The notes under the pieces are model-generated. The model was not told the DNA's origin and ran no database searches. It saw only the letters and a program-made list of their open reading frames with translations. Of a stretch of 64,000 bases of DNA, positions 28,078 through 38,639 are shown one piece after another. Origin of the DNA: Candidatus Thiodiazotropha endolucinida (GTDB lineage: Bacteria > Pseudomonadota > Gammaproteobacteria > Chromatiales > Chromatiaceae); assembly GCF_001715975.1 (NCBI RefSeq), contig NZ_MARB01000010.1, positions 100,004-164,003 of the forward strand. Reading direction: 5' to 3'. The number at the start of each line of letters is the position of its first letter. Positions within the stretch are counted from its first letter, which is position 1. A program made the position numbers and the translations under genes.

Positions 28078-29274
28078 TTAGCCTATACCGCTGGTTATGA
28101 CCCTGTTATGTACGACTTGTTCCGCTACGGCACGCCCTTGCCTGTCGATATCGAGCAATGTGCCTAGATCCTCGGCATTTTCAACCGGCATCTGCTGTAA
28201 GGTCTCGTCAACCACCGAGGCAATCTCGGTAAAACCCAAGCGCTCCGATAAAAATGCCTCTACCGCCACCTCATTCGCCGCATTCAGGATCACACTCGCC
28301 GTGCCGCCCGCCTGAATTGCCTGATAGGCAAGTTTCAGGCAAGGGTATCGCTGCAGATCAGGCTGATCAAAGTCTAGCCGTGCAACCTGGAACAGATCGA
28401 GGCTGTCGACACCCGATTCAATTCTCTGAGGCCATGCCAAGGCATGTGCGATCGGCGTTCGCATATCGGGATTGCCAAGCTGAGCGAGTACCGACCCATC
28501 GACGTACTCGACCATGGAGTGGATGATACTTTGTGGATGCAGAACTACCTGAATCTCTTCCGCATCGGCACCGAACAGCCAGTGCGCCTCTATAACCTCC
28601 AAGCCCTTGTTCATCATGGTTGCGGAATCAACCGAGATTTTCCGTCCCATACTCCAATTCGGATGGGCACAGGCCTGTGCCGGAGTGACGCTTGCCAGCT
28701 GCTCAATCGGCATGGTACGAAAAGGCCCGCCAGAGGCAGTCAAGAGGATGCGTTTTACCCCGCTTGCAGTCAACTTCTCTTCGACTCCGGGCGGCAGGCA
28801 TTGAAAAACCGCGTTATGCTCACTATCGATCGGCAAAATCTCTGCGCCATGGGCCGCCACTTCCGCCATAAACAGACTACCCGCGACCACCAGCGCCTCT
28901 TTATTCGCCAACAACAAACGCTTTCCGGCGCGCACCGCCGCCAGTGCAGGCAACAGCCCCGCCGCACCAACAATAGCTGCCATTACGATTTCGGCATCGG
29001 GTATAGCGGCTGCTATCTCCAGCCCCCGCAATCCGGATAAGACTTCAGTCGATATACCTTTTTGACTTAAGCCTTTAGCCAACAGATTTGCGGATTCCGT
29101 ATCTGCCATCACCGCTATTTTGGGCTTGAAACGTTCACACTGACGCAGCATGCCCTCCACATCACTTTTGGCCGTCAGGGCTATGATACGATATTTCTCG
29201 GGATGCCTGGCAACCACATCCAGGGTACTCACACCTATTGAGCCGGTGGATCCAAGTACGGTTAAACCCTTCAT
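28078..29274 (-). CDS. dxr: 1-deoxy-D-xylulose 5-phosphate reductoisomerase
   Basis: Dxr (398 residues, the same as E. coli) converts DXP to 2-C-methyl-D-erythritol 4-phosphate in the MEP isoprenoid pathway with NADPH. The nucleotide-binding motif is LGSTGSIG (about 6-13). [10 protein letters not shown] and [13 protein letters not shown] mark the metal and substrate site. The start is ATG at 29274, overlapping the cdsA stop as TGATG. A GTG one codon earlier is possible. The coupling fits isoprenoid supply for UppS two genes upstream. Confidence 0.96.
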   Translation of the reverse strand: MKGLTVLGSTGSIGVSTLDVVARHPEKYRIIALTAKSDVEGMLRQCERFKPKIAVMADTESANLLAKGLSQKGISTEVLSGLRGLEIAAAIPDAEIVMAAIVGAAGLLPALAAVRAGKRLLLANKEALVVAGSLFMAEVAAHGAEILPIDSEHNAVFQCLPPGVEEKLTASGVKRILLTASGGPFRTMPIEQLASVTPAQACAHPNWSMGRKISVDSATMMNKGLEVIEAHWLFGADAEEIQVVLHPQSIIHSMVEYVDGSVLAQLGNPDMRTPIAHALAWPQRIESGVDSLDLFQVARLDFDQPDLQRYPCLKLAYQAIQAGGTASVILNAANEVAVEAFLSERLGFTEIASVVDETLQQMPVENAEDLGTLLDIDRQGRAVAEQVVHNRVITSGIG

Positions 29275-30092
29275 CACACTTCTCCCAGAAGGATTAATCC
29301 AAACAGAAAAACAGGGGCTGCTGCCGTGAGGCTGTCTATCCGGTCCAACATGCCTCCATGGCCGGGTAGCAGTTGCCCACTGTCCTTGACACCCTGTAGA
29401 CGTTTGATCAGGCTTTCAAAAAGATCCCCCACCACTGATGCAAGCATGGTAATCAGGCAAAGTAATACGATCAACAGGGATTGGCCCAAACTGCCATCCA
29501 ACCAAAAAGAGAGAAAAACCGCACAAAGCATGGCACTCGCCATAGCACCATAGACACCTTCACGGGTTTTTCCCGGACTCACCTGGGAGGCAAGCTTATG
29601 TTTCCCCCAGCGGTGCCCGGCAAAATAGGCACCGATATCCGCGCTCCAGATCAGTATCAGCACAAACAGCAGAAGTCCGGGACCGGTGGTGGGTATACGG
29701 TGTATCGAGACTAACGCCAACCCGGCAGGTAGCAGTACGATAAAACCTTCAGTTGCCCGCTTCAATAACCTGTCGGAGTGTTGCTGATCGGCGTGATAGC
29801 GAGTCAAGCGCCACACGACGAGTAACCACCACGCCACGGAGAACAACATCACTCCCGGTACCCATGCCGACGGCAGCAGATAGTAGAGTGCAGCCAGACA
29901 GAGAACCAGCGAACCTGAATAGACTATTTGCAGGAATGAGGTTTCAATGCCGCTCAGCCGAGCCCACTCCCAGCCTCCGACTGAAACCACCAGAGCGACG
30001 ATCAGCGCCAAGTAATGGTTGGGCAGCAGTAATACCGCTGCGACAACCAATGGCGCAAGTATTAGGGCGGTGATAACACGCTGTTTCAGCAT
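29274..30092 (-). CDS. cdsA: Phosphatidate cytidylyltransferase
   Basis: CdsA makes CDP-diacylglycerol from phosphatidic acid and CTP, the branch point to all phospholipids. It is a multi-pass inner-membrane protein. The family signature SxxKRxxxxKD appears as [29 protein letters not shown] near the C-terminus. I prefer the ATG at 30092 (272 residues, [12 protein letters not shown]), because family members start this way. An upstream in-frame ATG at 30173 would add 27 hydrophilic residues, and neither start has a strong ribosome site. Confidence 0.9.
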   Translation of the reverse strand: MLKQRVITALILAPLVVAAVLLLPNHYLALIVALVVSVGGWEWARLSGIETSFLQIVYSGSLVLCLAALYYLLPSAWVPGVMLFSVAWWLLVVWRLTRYHADQQHSDRLLKRATEGFIVLLPAGLALVSIHRIPTTGPGLLLFVLILIWSADIGAYFAGHRWGKHKLASQVSPGKTREGVYGAMASAMLCAVFLSFWLDGSLGQSLLIVLLCLITMLASVVGDLFESLIKRLQGVKDSGQLLPGHGGMLDRIDSLTAAAPVFLFGLILLGEV

Positions 30093-30199
30093 GGGCGATT
30101 GAACGGCATTTTGCTTGTTAGTTGCCAGTAGACTGCACCCCATGTCGACCTGATATCGAACTGGCAGCGACATTTGACCGATACCTCATATCGAAGGCC

Positions 30200-30973
30200 T
30201 TATGAGGCTTCTGCAGTCTGATCCTGGACCTGATCACCTGTGCGGCCGAAGCGTCGCTGTCGGTGAGAAAAATCGTGCAGCGCCTCATCCAGGGCTTTCC
30301 GGTTGAAATCAGGCCAAAGCAGGTCGGTGAAATAGAGTTCCGTATAGGCACATTGCCACAATAGAAAATTGCTGATCCGCTGTTCACCGCCAGTACGGAT
30401 AAACAGGTCCGGTTCGGGTAGATTGGTAATACAGAGATTTTGGGAAAAACGCTCCTCATCGATCTGATCTGGCGATATTTCTCCACTCTGTACCTGTTCA
30501 GCCAGCCGTTTTGCAGCCTGTGTTATGTCCCAGCGACCACCGTAGTTGGCTGCCACCTGTAACAACAAGCCCTGATTGGATGCGGTCTGCTGTTCAGCCT
30601 CGTCTATCTGAGCCTGCAGATTGGTGGCGAAGGCGCTACGATCACCGATCACTTTGAGCTTAACATGATTCCGATCGAGACGACGAACCTCTTTCTTCAG
30701 TGACCTTAGAAATAGATCCATGATGAGGTTGACCTCCTTCTCAGGCCGCTGCCAGTTCTCACTGCTGAAGGCAAACAGAGTCAGTACCGGAATCTGCAGT
30801 TCGACACAGGCCTCAACCACCCCACGAACCGCTTCCACCCCTGCAGGATGACCGGCGTAGCGCGGCAGGCCACGCTTCTTAGCCCAACGACCGTTACCAT
30901 CCATGATTATCGCGATATGCCTCGGCAGTCGTTTCTCGACAGGTACAGATTCCTTTGTCGTGCCGTTAGTCAT
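30200..30973 (-). CDS. uppS: Undecaprenyl diphosphate synthase
   Basis: UppS (257 residues) condenses FPP with eight IPP units to the C55 carrier used for peptidoglycan and for the polysaccharides made by the island further right. The active-site motif IAIIMDGNGRWAKKRG lies at about 20-35, and SSENWQRPEKEV and LFIRTGGEQRISNFLLWQCAYTELYF are intact. The 226-base gap before it (30974-31199) is the largest within the operon. It contains a minus-strand TATACT (31118-31113), but with a poor -35, so a separate uppS promoter is only a possibility. Confidence 0.96.
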   Translation of the reverse strand: MTNGTTKESVPVEKRLPRHIAIIMDGNGRWAKKRGLPRYAGHPAGVEAVRGVVEACVELQIPVLTLFAFSSENWQRPEKEVNLIMDLFLRSLKKEVRRLDRNHVKLKVIGDRSAFATNLQAQIDEAEQQTASNQGLLLQVAANYGGRWDITQAAKRLAEQVQSGEISPDQIDEERFSQNLCITNLPEPDLFIRTGGEQRISNFLLWQCAYTELYFTDLLWPDFNRKALDEALHDFSHRQRRFGRTGDQVQDQTAEAS

Positions 30974-31199
30974 TACCCTAGAATCCCCGGTTGAGTGTTA
31001 CTACTGGCGTATCGCCGTGGATATCCGCACAGCGGCTCCTTGAATAAGGTTTTGTGAGGGTTGGGATTGGTAAATTCTGTCCTGTGCGCATTGAAATCAT
31101 GAACATTGATTCAGTATAGGTGGAATTCACCTGTTGGATGAACCAAATTTTAGGACCTTAAACAGAATTTATGCCAAAAAACCGTTGCACAGGCCCCGG

Positions 31200-31757
31200 C
31201 TAAATTTCCATGAGGTCTTTCTCTTTCTCAGCCAACAGCTCGTCAACCTGTCCGATATGCTGACCTGTCAAGCCCTGGATTACATCCTGACCCCGTCGTT
31301 CGTCATCCTCGGAAATCATCTTCTCCTTCACCAAATCCTTGAGATCATGGTTGGCATCACGACGGATGTTCCGAATCGCCACTTTGGCACCCTCGGCCTC
31401 ATGGCGTACAACACGTATCAGGTCTTTACGCCGCTCTTCGGTCAAGGGGGGCATGGGTACCCGAATGACAGTGCCGGCACTCATGGGATTGAGGCCTAAA
31501 TCGGAAGTTAGAATCGCCTTCTCAACAACAGCCACCATGTTCTTTTCCCAAGGAACAACAGTCAATGTTCGCGCATCCTCGACATTGATATTGGCGACCT
31601 GACTGATTGGAACCTCTGAACCGTAATAATCTACACGAATGTGATCCAACAGACTGGGATGAGCCCTTCCTGTGCGCACTTTGGCTAATTCATGCACCAA
31701 AGACTCAACACTCTTGCCCATACGGGTATTAGCATCTTTCTTAATGTCGTCTATCAT
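31200..31757 (-). CDS. frr: Ribosome recycling factor
   Basis: Frr (185 residues, as in E. coli) splits post-termination ribosomes with EF-G. The three-helix bundle and central small domain are intact: [30 protein letters not shown] and the [12 protein letters not shown] segment. It sits 12 bases downstream of pyrH. Confidence 0.97.
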   Translation of the reverse strand: MIDDIKKDANTRMGKSVESLVHELAKVRTGRAHPSLLDHIRVDYYGSEVPISQVANINVEDARTLTVVPWEKNMVAVVEKAILTSDLGLNPMSAGTVIRVPMPPLTEERRKDLIRVVRHEAEGAKVAIRNIRRDANHDLKDLVKEKMISEDDERRGQDVIQGLTGQHIGQVDELLAEKEKDLMEI

Positions 31758-31769
31758 GTCAGCCGCCTT

Positions 31770-32489
31770 TTATACCACTAGTGAACCGATCTCTTCTCCC
31801 TGCATCAGACGCATGAGAGCACCTGGATCATTAATATTCATGATGCGAAGTGGCACCTCATTATCCCGACAGAGGACGATAGCCGTGGCATCCATCACCT
31901 GCAGGTTTTCCGCTAATGCCCGATCATAAGTCAATTTGGGATAAAAGACAGCTTGTGGATCCTTTACCGGATCTGCCGAATAGACGCCATTGACCTTGGT
32001 CGCTTTGATCATCAAGTCGGCTTTTATCTCCACAGCACGGAGACTGGCCGCCGAATCGGTCGTGAAATAGGGATTGCCTGTACCGGCCGCCAGAATCGCC
32101 ACCTTCCCTTCATCCAGTGCACACCGCGCACCTCTCGCAGTAAAGGTCTCACACACATCAGGCATCTGTAGCGCAGAAAACACCACAGCATCGCCATCGA
32201 TCCGTGACAGTGCATCCTGCATCGCCAAAGAATTCATGACAGTTGCCAACATTCCCATGTGATCGCCGCGTACCCGGTCAAAACCACCCTGCGCCAAGCC
32301 CGCACCGCGAAATATATTGCCGCCTCCGATCACTAATCCGATCTGAATGCCTGCATTCACCAGCTCCATGATCTCTTCTGAAACCCGCTGAATGACAGCA
32401 GGGTCAATACCGAAATCCCCTCCGCCCATGAGGGCCTCGCCACTGAGTTTAAGGAGAATGCGCTGGCAAATCAGATCAGTCATCTGCAT
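31770..32489 (-). CDS. pyrH: UMP kinase
   Basis: PyrH (239 residues) phosphorylates UMP to UDP. It is a hexameric amino-acid-kinase-fold enzyme regulated by GTP and UTP. Seen are KLSGEALMG near the start, [22 protein letters not shown] and the [16 protein letters not shown] segment. Order rpsB-tsf-pyrH-frr is conserved. It starts 11 bases after tsf. Confidence 0.97.
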   Translation of the reverse strand: MQMTDLICQRILLKLSGEALMGGGDFGIDPAVIQRVSEEIMELVNAGIQIGLVIGGGNIFRGAGLAQGGFDRVRGDHMGMLATVMNSLAMQDALSRIDGDAVVFSALQMPDVCETFTARGARCALDEGKVAILAAGTGNPYFTTDSAASLRAVEIKADLMIKATKVNGVYSADPVKDPQAVFYPKLTYDRALAENLQVMDATAIVLCRDNEVPLRIMNINDPGALMRLMQGEEIGSLVV

Positions 32490-32500
32490 CCATATCCAGG

Positions 32501-33385
32501 TTACATTTTTGCCTGCGCCAAAACCTCTTCCGCAAAATTTTCCTGTTTCTTCTCAATACCCTCACCAACCTCGAAACGGGTATATTGGATGATCGAGGAG
32601 GCGTTGCTCTTCAGCAATTTATCCACGGTAGTATCCGGATCCTTGACAAAGGCCTGACCAAGCAATGTGTTTTCAGCCAGGTACTTACGCATACGACCAT
32701 CCACCATTTTGGCAACGATCTCATCCGGCTTTCCACTCTCCTTTGCCTGAGCGGTTACGATATCGCGTTCCTTGTCGAGCAGATCCTGTGGCATCTGCTC
32801 AGCAGAGAGACAGATTGGATTGGTAGCCGCAATATGCATAGCCAGATCCTTGCCAAGTGCCTCATCCCCACCGTCAAGCTCCAGTACGACACCAATGCGT
32901 GAACCGTGTTGATAGCTCGAAAGCTTACCGCTACTGGCATGGATACGGGAAAAACGACGTACGTTCATATTCTCACCGAGCTTCGATACCAGCGCTTCGC
33001 GGGCTTGATTCACTGTGGTGTCCTCACCCTCGTGCAGCGGCAGTTCCATCAATCCTGCAACATCGTCTGCCCCACCAGCCAATACCCGCTCGGCAACCGC
33101 CTTTGCAAATGAAGTGAAATTGTCATCTTTTGCGACAAAATCCGTTTCGCAGTTAACCTCAACCATTGCTGCCTGACCGCAGTCTTCGCTGAAGCTGATG
33201 ACAATCACCCCTTCAGCGGCAATGCGCCCGGCCTTTTTGGCCGCTTTGGCCTGCCCGGATTTACGCATCTGCTCAATAGCGGCATCGATATCACCATTGG
33301 TCTCAACCAGTGCCTTTTTGCATTCCATCATGCCTGCGCCTGTACGTTCGCGCAGCTCCTTAACCAGAGAGGCTGTAATCGCCAT
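32501..33385 (-). CDS. tsf: Elongation factor Ts
   Basis: EF-Ts (294 residues; E. coli 283) is the nucleotide exchange factor of EF-Tu. The N-terminal UBA-like domain contains [20 protein letters not shown]. The core [14 protein letters not shown] segment with the TDFV Asp/Phe contact pair is present. The 104-base rpsB-tsf gap (33386-33489) is typical, and no definite attenuator hairpin was seen. Confidence 0.97.
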   Translation of the reverse strand: MAITASLVKELRERTGAGMMECKKALVETNGDIDAAIEQMRKSGQAKAAKKAGRIAAEGVIVISFSEDCGQAAMVEVNCETDFVAKDDNFTSFAKAVAERVLAGGADDVAGLMELPLHEGEDTTVNQAREALVSKLGENMNVRRFSRIHASSGKLSSYQHGSRIGVVLELDGGDEALGKDLAMHIAATNPICLSAEQMPQDLLDKERDIVTAQAKESGKPDEIVAKMVDGRMRKYLAENTLLGQAFVKDPDTTVDKLLKSNASSIIQYTRFEVGEGIEKKQENFAEEVLAQAKM

Positions 33386-33489
33386 AGTCTGTCTACCTTA
33401 AATAATTAAGCTGAAATTTGATAATTGCGGAGGCTGGGATATGGACATCCACCAATCGCCAGCCGGTAGCCCCGAGCTTAGTCACAGCT

Positions 33490-34239
33490 TCAGGAACTGC
33501 CTTCCGATACCTCTACAAACTCTTCATTGCCATTGCCGCCAACCATGGTTGCGGCACTCGCACGACCTTCGAGAATGGCTGCAGAAGCCCCTTGTACATA
33601 AAGCTGAATTGCTCGAATAGCATCATCGTTGCCGGGGATCACATAATCGATACCATTAGGGTCATTGTTGGTATCAACCACACCTATAACAGGAATACCC
33701 AATTTACGCGCCTCGGCCACGGCATTTTTCTCGTGACCAACGTCAATGATAAAAAGCGCATCAGGCAGGCCATTCATGTTCTTTATTCCACCCAGGCTCC
33801 GCTCGAGCTTTTCCAGCTCTCTGCTCAATCCCAGGGTTTCCTTTTTGTTGAAGCGTTGCTCAACGCTTCCGTCTTCAAACATGGCCTCCAGTTCTTTCAG
33901 CCGCTTGATAGACTGCTTGATGGTCTTGTAGTTTGTCAGCATACCGCCCAACCAGCGATGGTTGACATAGGGCATGCTGCAACGATCTGACTCTTCCCGA
34001 ATCACATTCTGTGCCGCACGCTTGGTTCCTACGAAAAGAACTTTACCGCCGTTGGCGGAGAGGGACCCGATGAAGTTCATCGCATCCTTGAATAGTGGCA
34101 TGGTCTTTTCAAGATTGACGATATGAATCTTGTTGCGATGACCAAAGATGTAGGAACCCATTTTGGGATTCCAATAGCGGGTCTGATGCCCGAAGTGCAC
34201 GCCAGCCTCAAGCATTTGGCGCATTGATACTTCACTCAT
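33490..34239 (-). CDS. rpsB: Small ribosomal subunit protein S2
   Basis: S2 (249 residues) begins [27 protein letters not shown] and keeps the conserved [27 protein letters not shown] and [14 protein letters not shown] segments. AGGAGT six bases before the ATG is a strong ribosome site. It is the first gene of the large minus-strand operon. Its leader (34240 onward) contains the palindrome at 34306-34328. Confidence 0.97.
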   Translation of the reverse strand: MSEVSMRQMLEAGVHFGHQTRYWNPKMGSYIFGHRNKIHIVNLEKTMPLFKDAMNFIGSLSANGGKVLFVGTKRAAQNVIREESDRCSMPYVNHRWLGGMLTNYKTIKQSIKRLKELEAMFEDGSVEQRFNKKETLGLSRELEKLERSLGGIKNMNGLPDALFIIDVGHEKNAVAEARKLGIPVIGVVDTNNDPNGIDYVIPGNDDAIRAIQLYVQGASAAILEGRASAATMVGGNGNEEFVEVSEGSS

Positions 34240-34305
34240 GAGTGACTCCTAATTGTATCGGGTTATACCTCCACATATCCCATGACCCAACCATAAGAGA
34301 CTGAT

Positions 34306-34328
34306 TTATAAGTAATTATTACTTATAA
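34306..34328. repeat. Perfect 10-bp-arm palindrome upstream of rpsB
   Basis: TTATAAGTAA (34306-34315) and TTACTTATAA (34319-34328) surround a three-base spacer in the rpsB-map divergent region, 67 bases before rpsB. The arms contain TTATAA, so it may be a regulator site or overlap a -10 element on either strand. Confidence 0.5.
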
Positions 34329-34532
34329 TCACGACATCTTCCGGCACCCAGGCCCATGTGTCGATATGTGTGTGTCGTTTGCCGCCGTTAATACCCTAAG
34401 TCTTACAGCGGATTTAGTACACCGAAGCGTTTGCGATTCGGCGGGGCGTTTTATACCATAACCTGCTTGTTGCGACAATCGCGCCGAACCCCCCTAGCCC
34501 CTTCATTTCCCCGGATTTTTAAGCATTTTCAA

Positions 34533-35327
34533 ATGGGTATCACAATAAAAACCGCCGAAGAGATCGAAAAGATGCGTATCGCCGGAAGACTGGCGGCTGA
34601 GGTATTGGAGATGATCGTTCCTCATGTCCAACCTGGCGTGACCACACAGGAACTGGATCGCATCTGTCATGAGTTCATCGTAAATGAACAAGACGCCATC
34701 CCGGCACCGCTCAATTATCGAGGATTCCCCAAATCGATCTGTACCTCGGTGAATCAAGTCGTCTGCCATGGCATACCCGGAGAGAAGAAGCTGAAAAAAG
34801 GGGATATCGTCAATATCGACATCACTGTCATCAAAGACGGATACCACGGTGATACCAGTAAAATGTTCTGTATCGGTCAACCATCGGTGTTGGCCAAACG
34901 TTTGGTTGAAGTAACGCAGCAGGCGCTCTGGATCGGTATAAACAAGGTCAAACCCGGATGCCATTTAGGTGATATCGGTCATGCCATCCAGACCCATGTG
35001 GAGGGCTACAATTACTCAATTGTACGTGAGTACTGCGGGCATGGTATCGGACGTGAGTTTCATGAGGACCCCCAAATTCTCCACTATGGGCAACCCGGTA
35101 CGGGTGTCGAACTTAAGCCGGGGATGTGTTTTACCATCGAACCCATGGTGAATGCCGGTAAACAACAAGTGAAACTCAAACCTGACGGCTGGACAGTGGT
35201 AACCAAGGATCGTAGTCTCTCGGCACAATTCGAACACACCATACTGGTCAAAGATAATGGTTTCGAAGTACTCACACTGCGAGATGAAGAGCGCGGAAAA
35301 TCCCGTCCATGGGATCAAACTGACTGA
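34533..35327 (+). CDS. map: Methionine aminopeptidase, type I
   Basis: MetAP removes the initiator Met from nascent proteins. I chose the ATG at 34533 (MGITIKTAEEIEKMR), which gives 264 residues, the E. coli length. The frame is open upstream to 34431 but that extension is not family-like. Metal ligands are visible: D in NIDITVIKDGYHGD and TSKMF, H in GHGIGREFHE, and the two Glu in FTIEPMV and FEHTILV. It is divergent from rpsB and three bases upstream of glnD, a common pairing. No strong ribosome site precedes the ATG. Confidence 0.95.
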   Translation: MGITIKTAEEIEKMRIAGRLAAEVLEMIVPHVQPGVTTQELDRICHEFIVNEQDAIPAPLNYRGFPKSICTSVNQVVCHGIPGEKKLKKGDIVNIDITVIKDGYHGDTSKMFCIGQPSVLAKRLVEVTQQALWIGINKVKPGCHLGDIGHAIQTHVEGYNYSIVREYCGHGIGREFHEDPQILHYGQPGTGVELKPGMCFTIEPMVNAGKQQVKLKPDGWTVVTKDRSLSAQFEHTILVKDNGFEVLTLRDEERGKSRPWDQTD

Positions 35328-35330
35328 ATA

Positions 35331-37964
35331 ATGATCGATTTCGCGTCACTGAATCAGGCATTCGCAGAAGATGGCTCTCCCATTCAGCCATGCAAGGTCA
35401 TACTCAAGCACTATAAGGAAGGTGTTGAAGAACGCTTCTCAACTGGACAGACCCCCATCAGCAAACTAGTCGCCGAACGCGCTCAGCTAATCGACGAAAT
35501 CCTGATCCGTGCATGGAATCGCTATCTGGACATCTCCATTGAAGCCTGCCTGGTTGCCGTTGGGGGATATGGGCGTGGTGAGTTACATCCGGCTTCTGAT
35601 ATAGATCTGTTAGTCCTACTAGACCATGAGGATCTGTTTGAATCTTTCAAAGAACCTCTCACACAGTTTCTTACCCTGCTCTGGGACATCGGCCTTGATG
35701 TCGGCCACAGTGTTCGAACTATTGACGATTGCGTTCGAGAGGCTGATCAAGACATCACTGTTATGACCAATCTGATCGAATCCCGTCGCCTGGTTGGTTC
35801 GGCACGTCTATTCAGTCAAATGCTGGAGGCCACCGGACCTGGGCGGATGTGGAACAGCCATGACTTCTTCGAGGCCAAATGGAACGAGCAACGCATTCGC
35901 CACGCCAAACACGATGACACTATCAGTAACCTGGAACCGAACATAAAAGAGAGTCCCGGAGGCTTGAGGGATATTCATATGATTGGGTGGGTTGCGAAAC
36001 GCCATTTCAAGACCAAGAGTTTGCATGACTTGGTGGAACACGCCTTCCTCACGGAAGCCGAGTATCATACCCTGATCGAGGGACAGGAGCATTTATGGCG
36101 GGTAAGATTCGCGCTCCACTTGCTTACCGGCCGCCACGACGACCGATTGCTTTTCGATCATCAACGCACACTCGCTTCATATCTGGGCTATGATGCAGAC
36201 CATGCCAACATGGCGGTCGAGTGCTTCATGCGCGACTACTATCGCACCGTAATGGAGTTGAGCCGTCTCAATGAAATGCTGCTGCAGCATTTCCAGGAGG
36301 ATATTCTTTTCAAGAATGAACTGGGTGAACCGGTTTCCGTCAATAAACGCTTTCAAAAACGCGGCTACTTTCTCGAAGTCACCCATAAGAATATATTCAA
36401 GAAATATCCTACCGCCCTTTTGGAGTTATTCTTGTTAATGCAGGAAAATCCCGAGTTGAGAGGAGTCAGAGCCAGTACGATTCGCCTTGTACGCAATCAT
36501 ACCTATCTGATAGACGAAAGATTCCGCCAAGATATACGCGCACAAAGCCTTTTTATGGAGATCCTGCGCCAACCGTTTGGTATTACCAGCGCCCTTAGGC
36601 GCATGAATATTTATGGCGTACTGGCAGTCTACATACCGATATTCGAAAATATTGTCGGCCGAATGCAGTATGATCTCTTTCATGTCTATACTGTTGATGA
36701 ACACACCCTCATGGTGGTTAGGAATCTGCGGCGCTTGACCACGGAAAAGTATGCTGAAGAGTACCCACTCTGCAGCCAGTTGATGAGCACCCTTCCCAAA
36801 GAAGAACTTATTTATTTGGCAGCAATATTTCATGATATTGCTAAGGGACGGGGTGGCAATCACTCAGAGCTGGGGGCTATCGATGCCTATGATTTTTGCC
36901 GGTTACACCATTTAAGTGAATATGACAGCCACTTGGTCGGTTGGCTTGTACGGAATCATTTGGTTATGTCTATGACCGCCCAACGCAAAGATATCACCGA
37001 TCCAGAGGTGGTACAGGAGTTCGCATCACTTGTAGGTGACCTCAACCGATTGACTTATTTGTACCTGCTTACCTTTGCAGACAGTAGAGCGACAAACCCT
37101 GCGGCCTGGAATTCCTGGAAAGACTCACTATTGCGTGACCTGTTCAATGCGACACGCCGGGCCCTGATCAGAGGACTGGATAATCCACTTGCACAGGATG
37201 AGTTAATAGATGAAAAAAAATCAGCCGCGTTGCATCAATTAACGTTACAGAATATTCCAACCGAAGCTATCAGTGATTTATGGGCGACCTTTACCAAAGA
37301 GTACTTCCTCACTCACTCTCCAAATGCCATACAACGACATACGAAGGCAATCATTGATACTCCAAAAAGTGCACTGCCCTTAATACAGATGCGCCAGACG
37401 GAAAAGCGTGGCGGAAGTGAAGTGCTGATTTATTGCTTGGACAGGGATAATCTTTTTGCTGTTACGACTACGCTGCTTGATCAACTGGCACTATCAATTG
37501 TCAATGCAAGGGTAATGAGTACATCCGACGGTCATTCTCTTAATTCATATCTTGTACTGGAGCAGGATGGCAGTCCGGTGGAAATAGGTCAACGCAGCGA
37601 AGAAATCATTGACACACTCACTGACGGCCTTCGCTTGGAAGGTACCCAGCCATTCAAAGTAACTCGGCGCATTCCCCGAAAAAACAAGCATTTTGATCAC
37701 GAGACGTTTATCTATTTTACCCAAGAACCAAAACTGCAAAGAACAACCATGCGTCTGGTCACATTGGATCGACCAGGCCTTTTGTCGAATGTTGGTCAGG
37801 CTTTCGCCGAGTGCAAGATTAGACTAAAGCACTCCAAGATAACCACTCTCGGAGCACAAGTAGAGGACATATTTTTTATTACAGACAGGGATAATCAACC
37901 AATCCTGGATGAAGAGAAATTGAATTGCCTGAAAAACACAGTAGTGGAGAAAATGTCGCAATAG
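35331..37964 (+). CDS. glnD: Bifunctional [protein-PII] uridylyltransferase/UMP-removing enzyme
   Basis: GlnD (877 residues; E. coli 890) adds UMP to PII when glutamine is low and removes it when glutamine is high. It has a nucleotidyltransferase domain with GGYGRGELHPASDIDLLVLLD (about 77-97), a PII-uridylyltransferase central domain, and an HD hydrolase domain with FHDIAKGRGGNHSELGA (about 500-516). Two C-terminal ACT domains sense glutamine (about 690-770 and 800-875). All catalytic motifs are intact. This is the last gene before the base composition falls. Confidence 0.96.
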   Translation: MIDFASLNQAFAEDGSPIQPCKVILKHYKEGVEERFSTGQTPISKLVAERAQLIDEILIRAWNRYLDISIEACLVAVGGYGRGELHPASDIDLLVLLDHEDLFESFKEPLTQFLTLLWDIGLDVGHSVRTIDDCVREADQDITVMTNLIESRRLVGSARLFSQMLEATGPGRMWNSHDFFEAKWNEQRIRHAKHDDTISNLEPNIKESPGGLRDIHMIGWVAKRHFKTKSLHDLVEHAFLTEAEYHTLIEGQEHLWRVRFALHLLTGRHDDRLLFDHQRTLASYLGYDADHANMAVECFMRDYYRTVMELSRLNEMLLQHFQEDILFKNELGEPVSVNKRFQKRGYFLEVTHKNIFKKYPTALLELFLLMQENPELRGVRASTIRLVRNHTYLIDERFRQDIRAQSLFMEILRQPFGITSALRRMNIYGVLAVYIPIFENIVGRMQYDLFHVYTVDEHTLMVVRNLRRLTTEKYAEEYPLCSQLMSTLPKEELIYLAAIFHDIAKGRGGNHSELGAIDAYDFCRLHHLSEYDSHLVGWLVRNHLVMSMTAQRKDITDPEVVQEFASLVGDLNRLTYLYLLTFADSRATNPAAWNSWKDSLLRDLFNATRRALIRGLDNPLAQDELIDEKKSAALHQLTLQNIPTEAISDLWATFTKEYFLTHSPNAIQRHTKAIIDTPKSALPLIQMRQTEKRGGSEVLIYCLDRDNLFAVTTTLLDQLALSIVNARVMSTSDGHSLNSYLVLEQDGSPVEIGQRSEEIIDTLTDGLRLEGTQPFKVTRRIPRKNKHFDHETFIYFTQEPKLQRTTMRLVTLDRPGLLSNVGQAFAECKIRLKHSKITTLGAQVEDIFFITDRDNQPILDEEKLNCLKNTVVEKMSQ

Positions 37965-38227
37965 TTATGTGAAATATAACTCTTCAATCTACATTATATT
38001 TTCTTACAATATGCTTTTTTTAAACAAAGTTGCGCATTTTCAACGTAACATCAACACATAATTTGGCCGGCAGAATATTAGAATTCACTAATTTATTTTT
38101 AAATATTCCATTTTTTTGTATTTTTTACGTTTTATCGAAATTTTTTTACTATATGGGTATGTTTCACTGATTTCTGAACATTCTATGTGATATTAATGTC
38201 TCTATAGAATCAAGGGAGCTTCACCGT
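37965..38227. other. AT-rich junction between glnD and the island
   Basis: These 263 bases hold no coding frame and are strongly AT-rich with several T and A runs, marking the left border of the low-GC island. GTTAT (37963-37967) and ATAAC (37975-37979) can form only a weak hairpin after glnD. AGGGAG about ten bases before 38228 is the ribosome site of the next gene. No att-like repeat or integrase was found. Confidence 0.5.
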
Positions 38228-38620
38228 ATGTATCACAAGCTTTTTATTATCGTAAGCATATTTAGTTTTTCATTTTTATTTCAAGGTTGTGGCGGCGGTG
38301 GTGGTAGTTCTGGCGGCGGTACGCAGGAGCCGGTTACCTTTACTGCTTACACAGATCTTTCATGGATTTCTCCTAAAACACGAACAGATGGTAGTTATCT
38401 CATATCAACCAGTATTGCCGGTTATAAGGTCTACTATGGCAATGATAATGATAATCTAAAGCTTCTTGTTGATATTCAAGGTACTGGAATCGATGAATAC
38501 CGTATTGGTGTGCCAACTGCTGGAAGTTATTTTTTTGCGATAGCCGCTTATGATACACAAGGAATAGAAGGCGAATTATCTAATATTGAACTTAAGGATG
38601 CCATCTCCTTCGATGATTAA
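38228..38620 (+). CDS. Small lipoprotein with FN3-like domain
   Basis: A 130-residue predicted lipoprotein. It has a basic and hydrophobic signal peptide with lipobox LFQGC (Cys 21), then a glycine-rich linker (GGGGGSSGGG) and one fibronectin-III-like domain (about 35-125: LSWISPKTRTDGSYL, AGYKVYYGNDNDNLK, GSYFFAIAAYDTQGIEGELSN). Such poly-Gly-tethered FN3 lipoproteins are seen in gammaproteobacteria, probably anchored in the outer membrane, but the role is unknown. AGGGAG lies ten bases before the ATG. It is the only plus-strand gene of the island besides xrtA and is convergent with the ATP-grasp gene. Confidence 0.75.
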   Translation: MYHKLFIIVSIFSFSFLFQGCGGGGGSSGGGTQEPVTFTAYTDLSWISPKTRTDGSYLISTSIAGYKVYYGNDNDNLKLLVDIQGTGIDEYRIGVPTAGSYFFAIAAYDTQGIEGELSNIELKDAISFDD

Positions 38621-38639
38621 TTCTTCTTATATTATCCTG

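Noticed and set aside
31020-31199. Possible small RNA or repeat in the uppS-frr gap
   Set aside because: Only a 5-bp inverted repeat (AGGTG/CACCT) and a -10-like TATACT without a -35 were found.
33418-33990. 190-residue plus-strand frame across rpsB
   Set aside because: Antisense to rpsB and the rpsB-tsf spacer. No recognisable protein.
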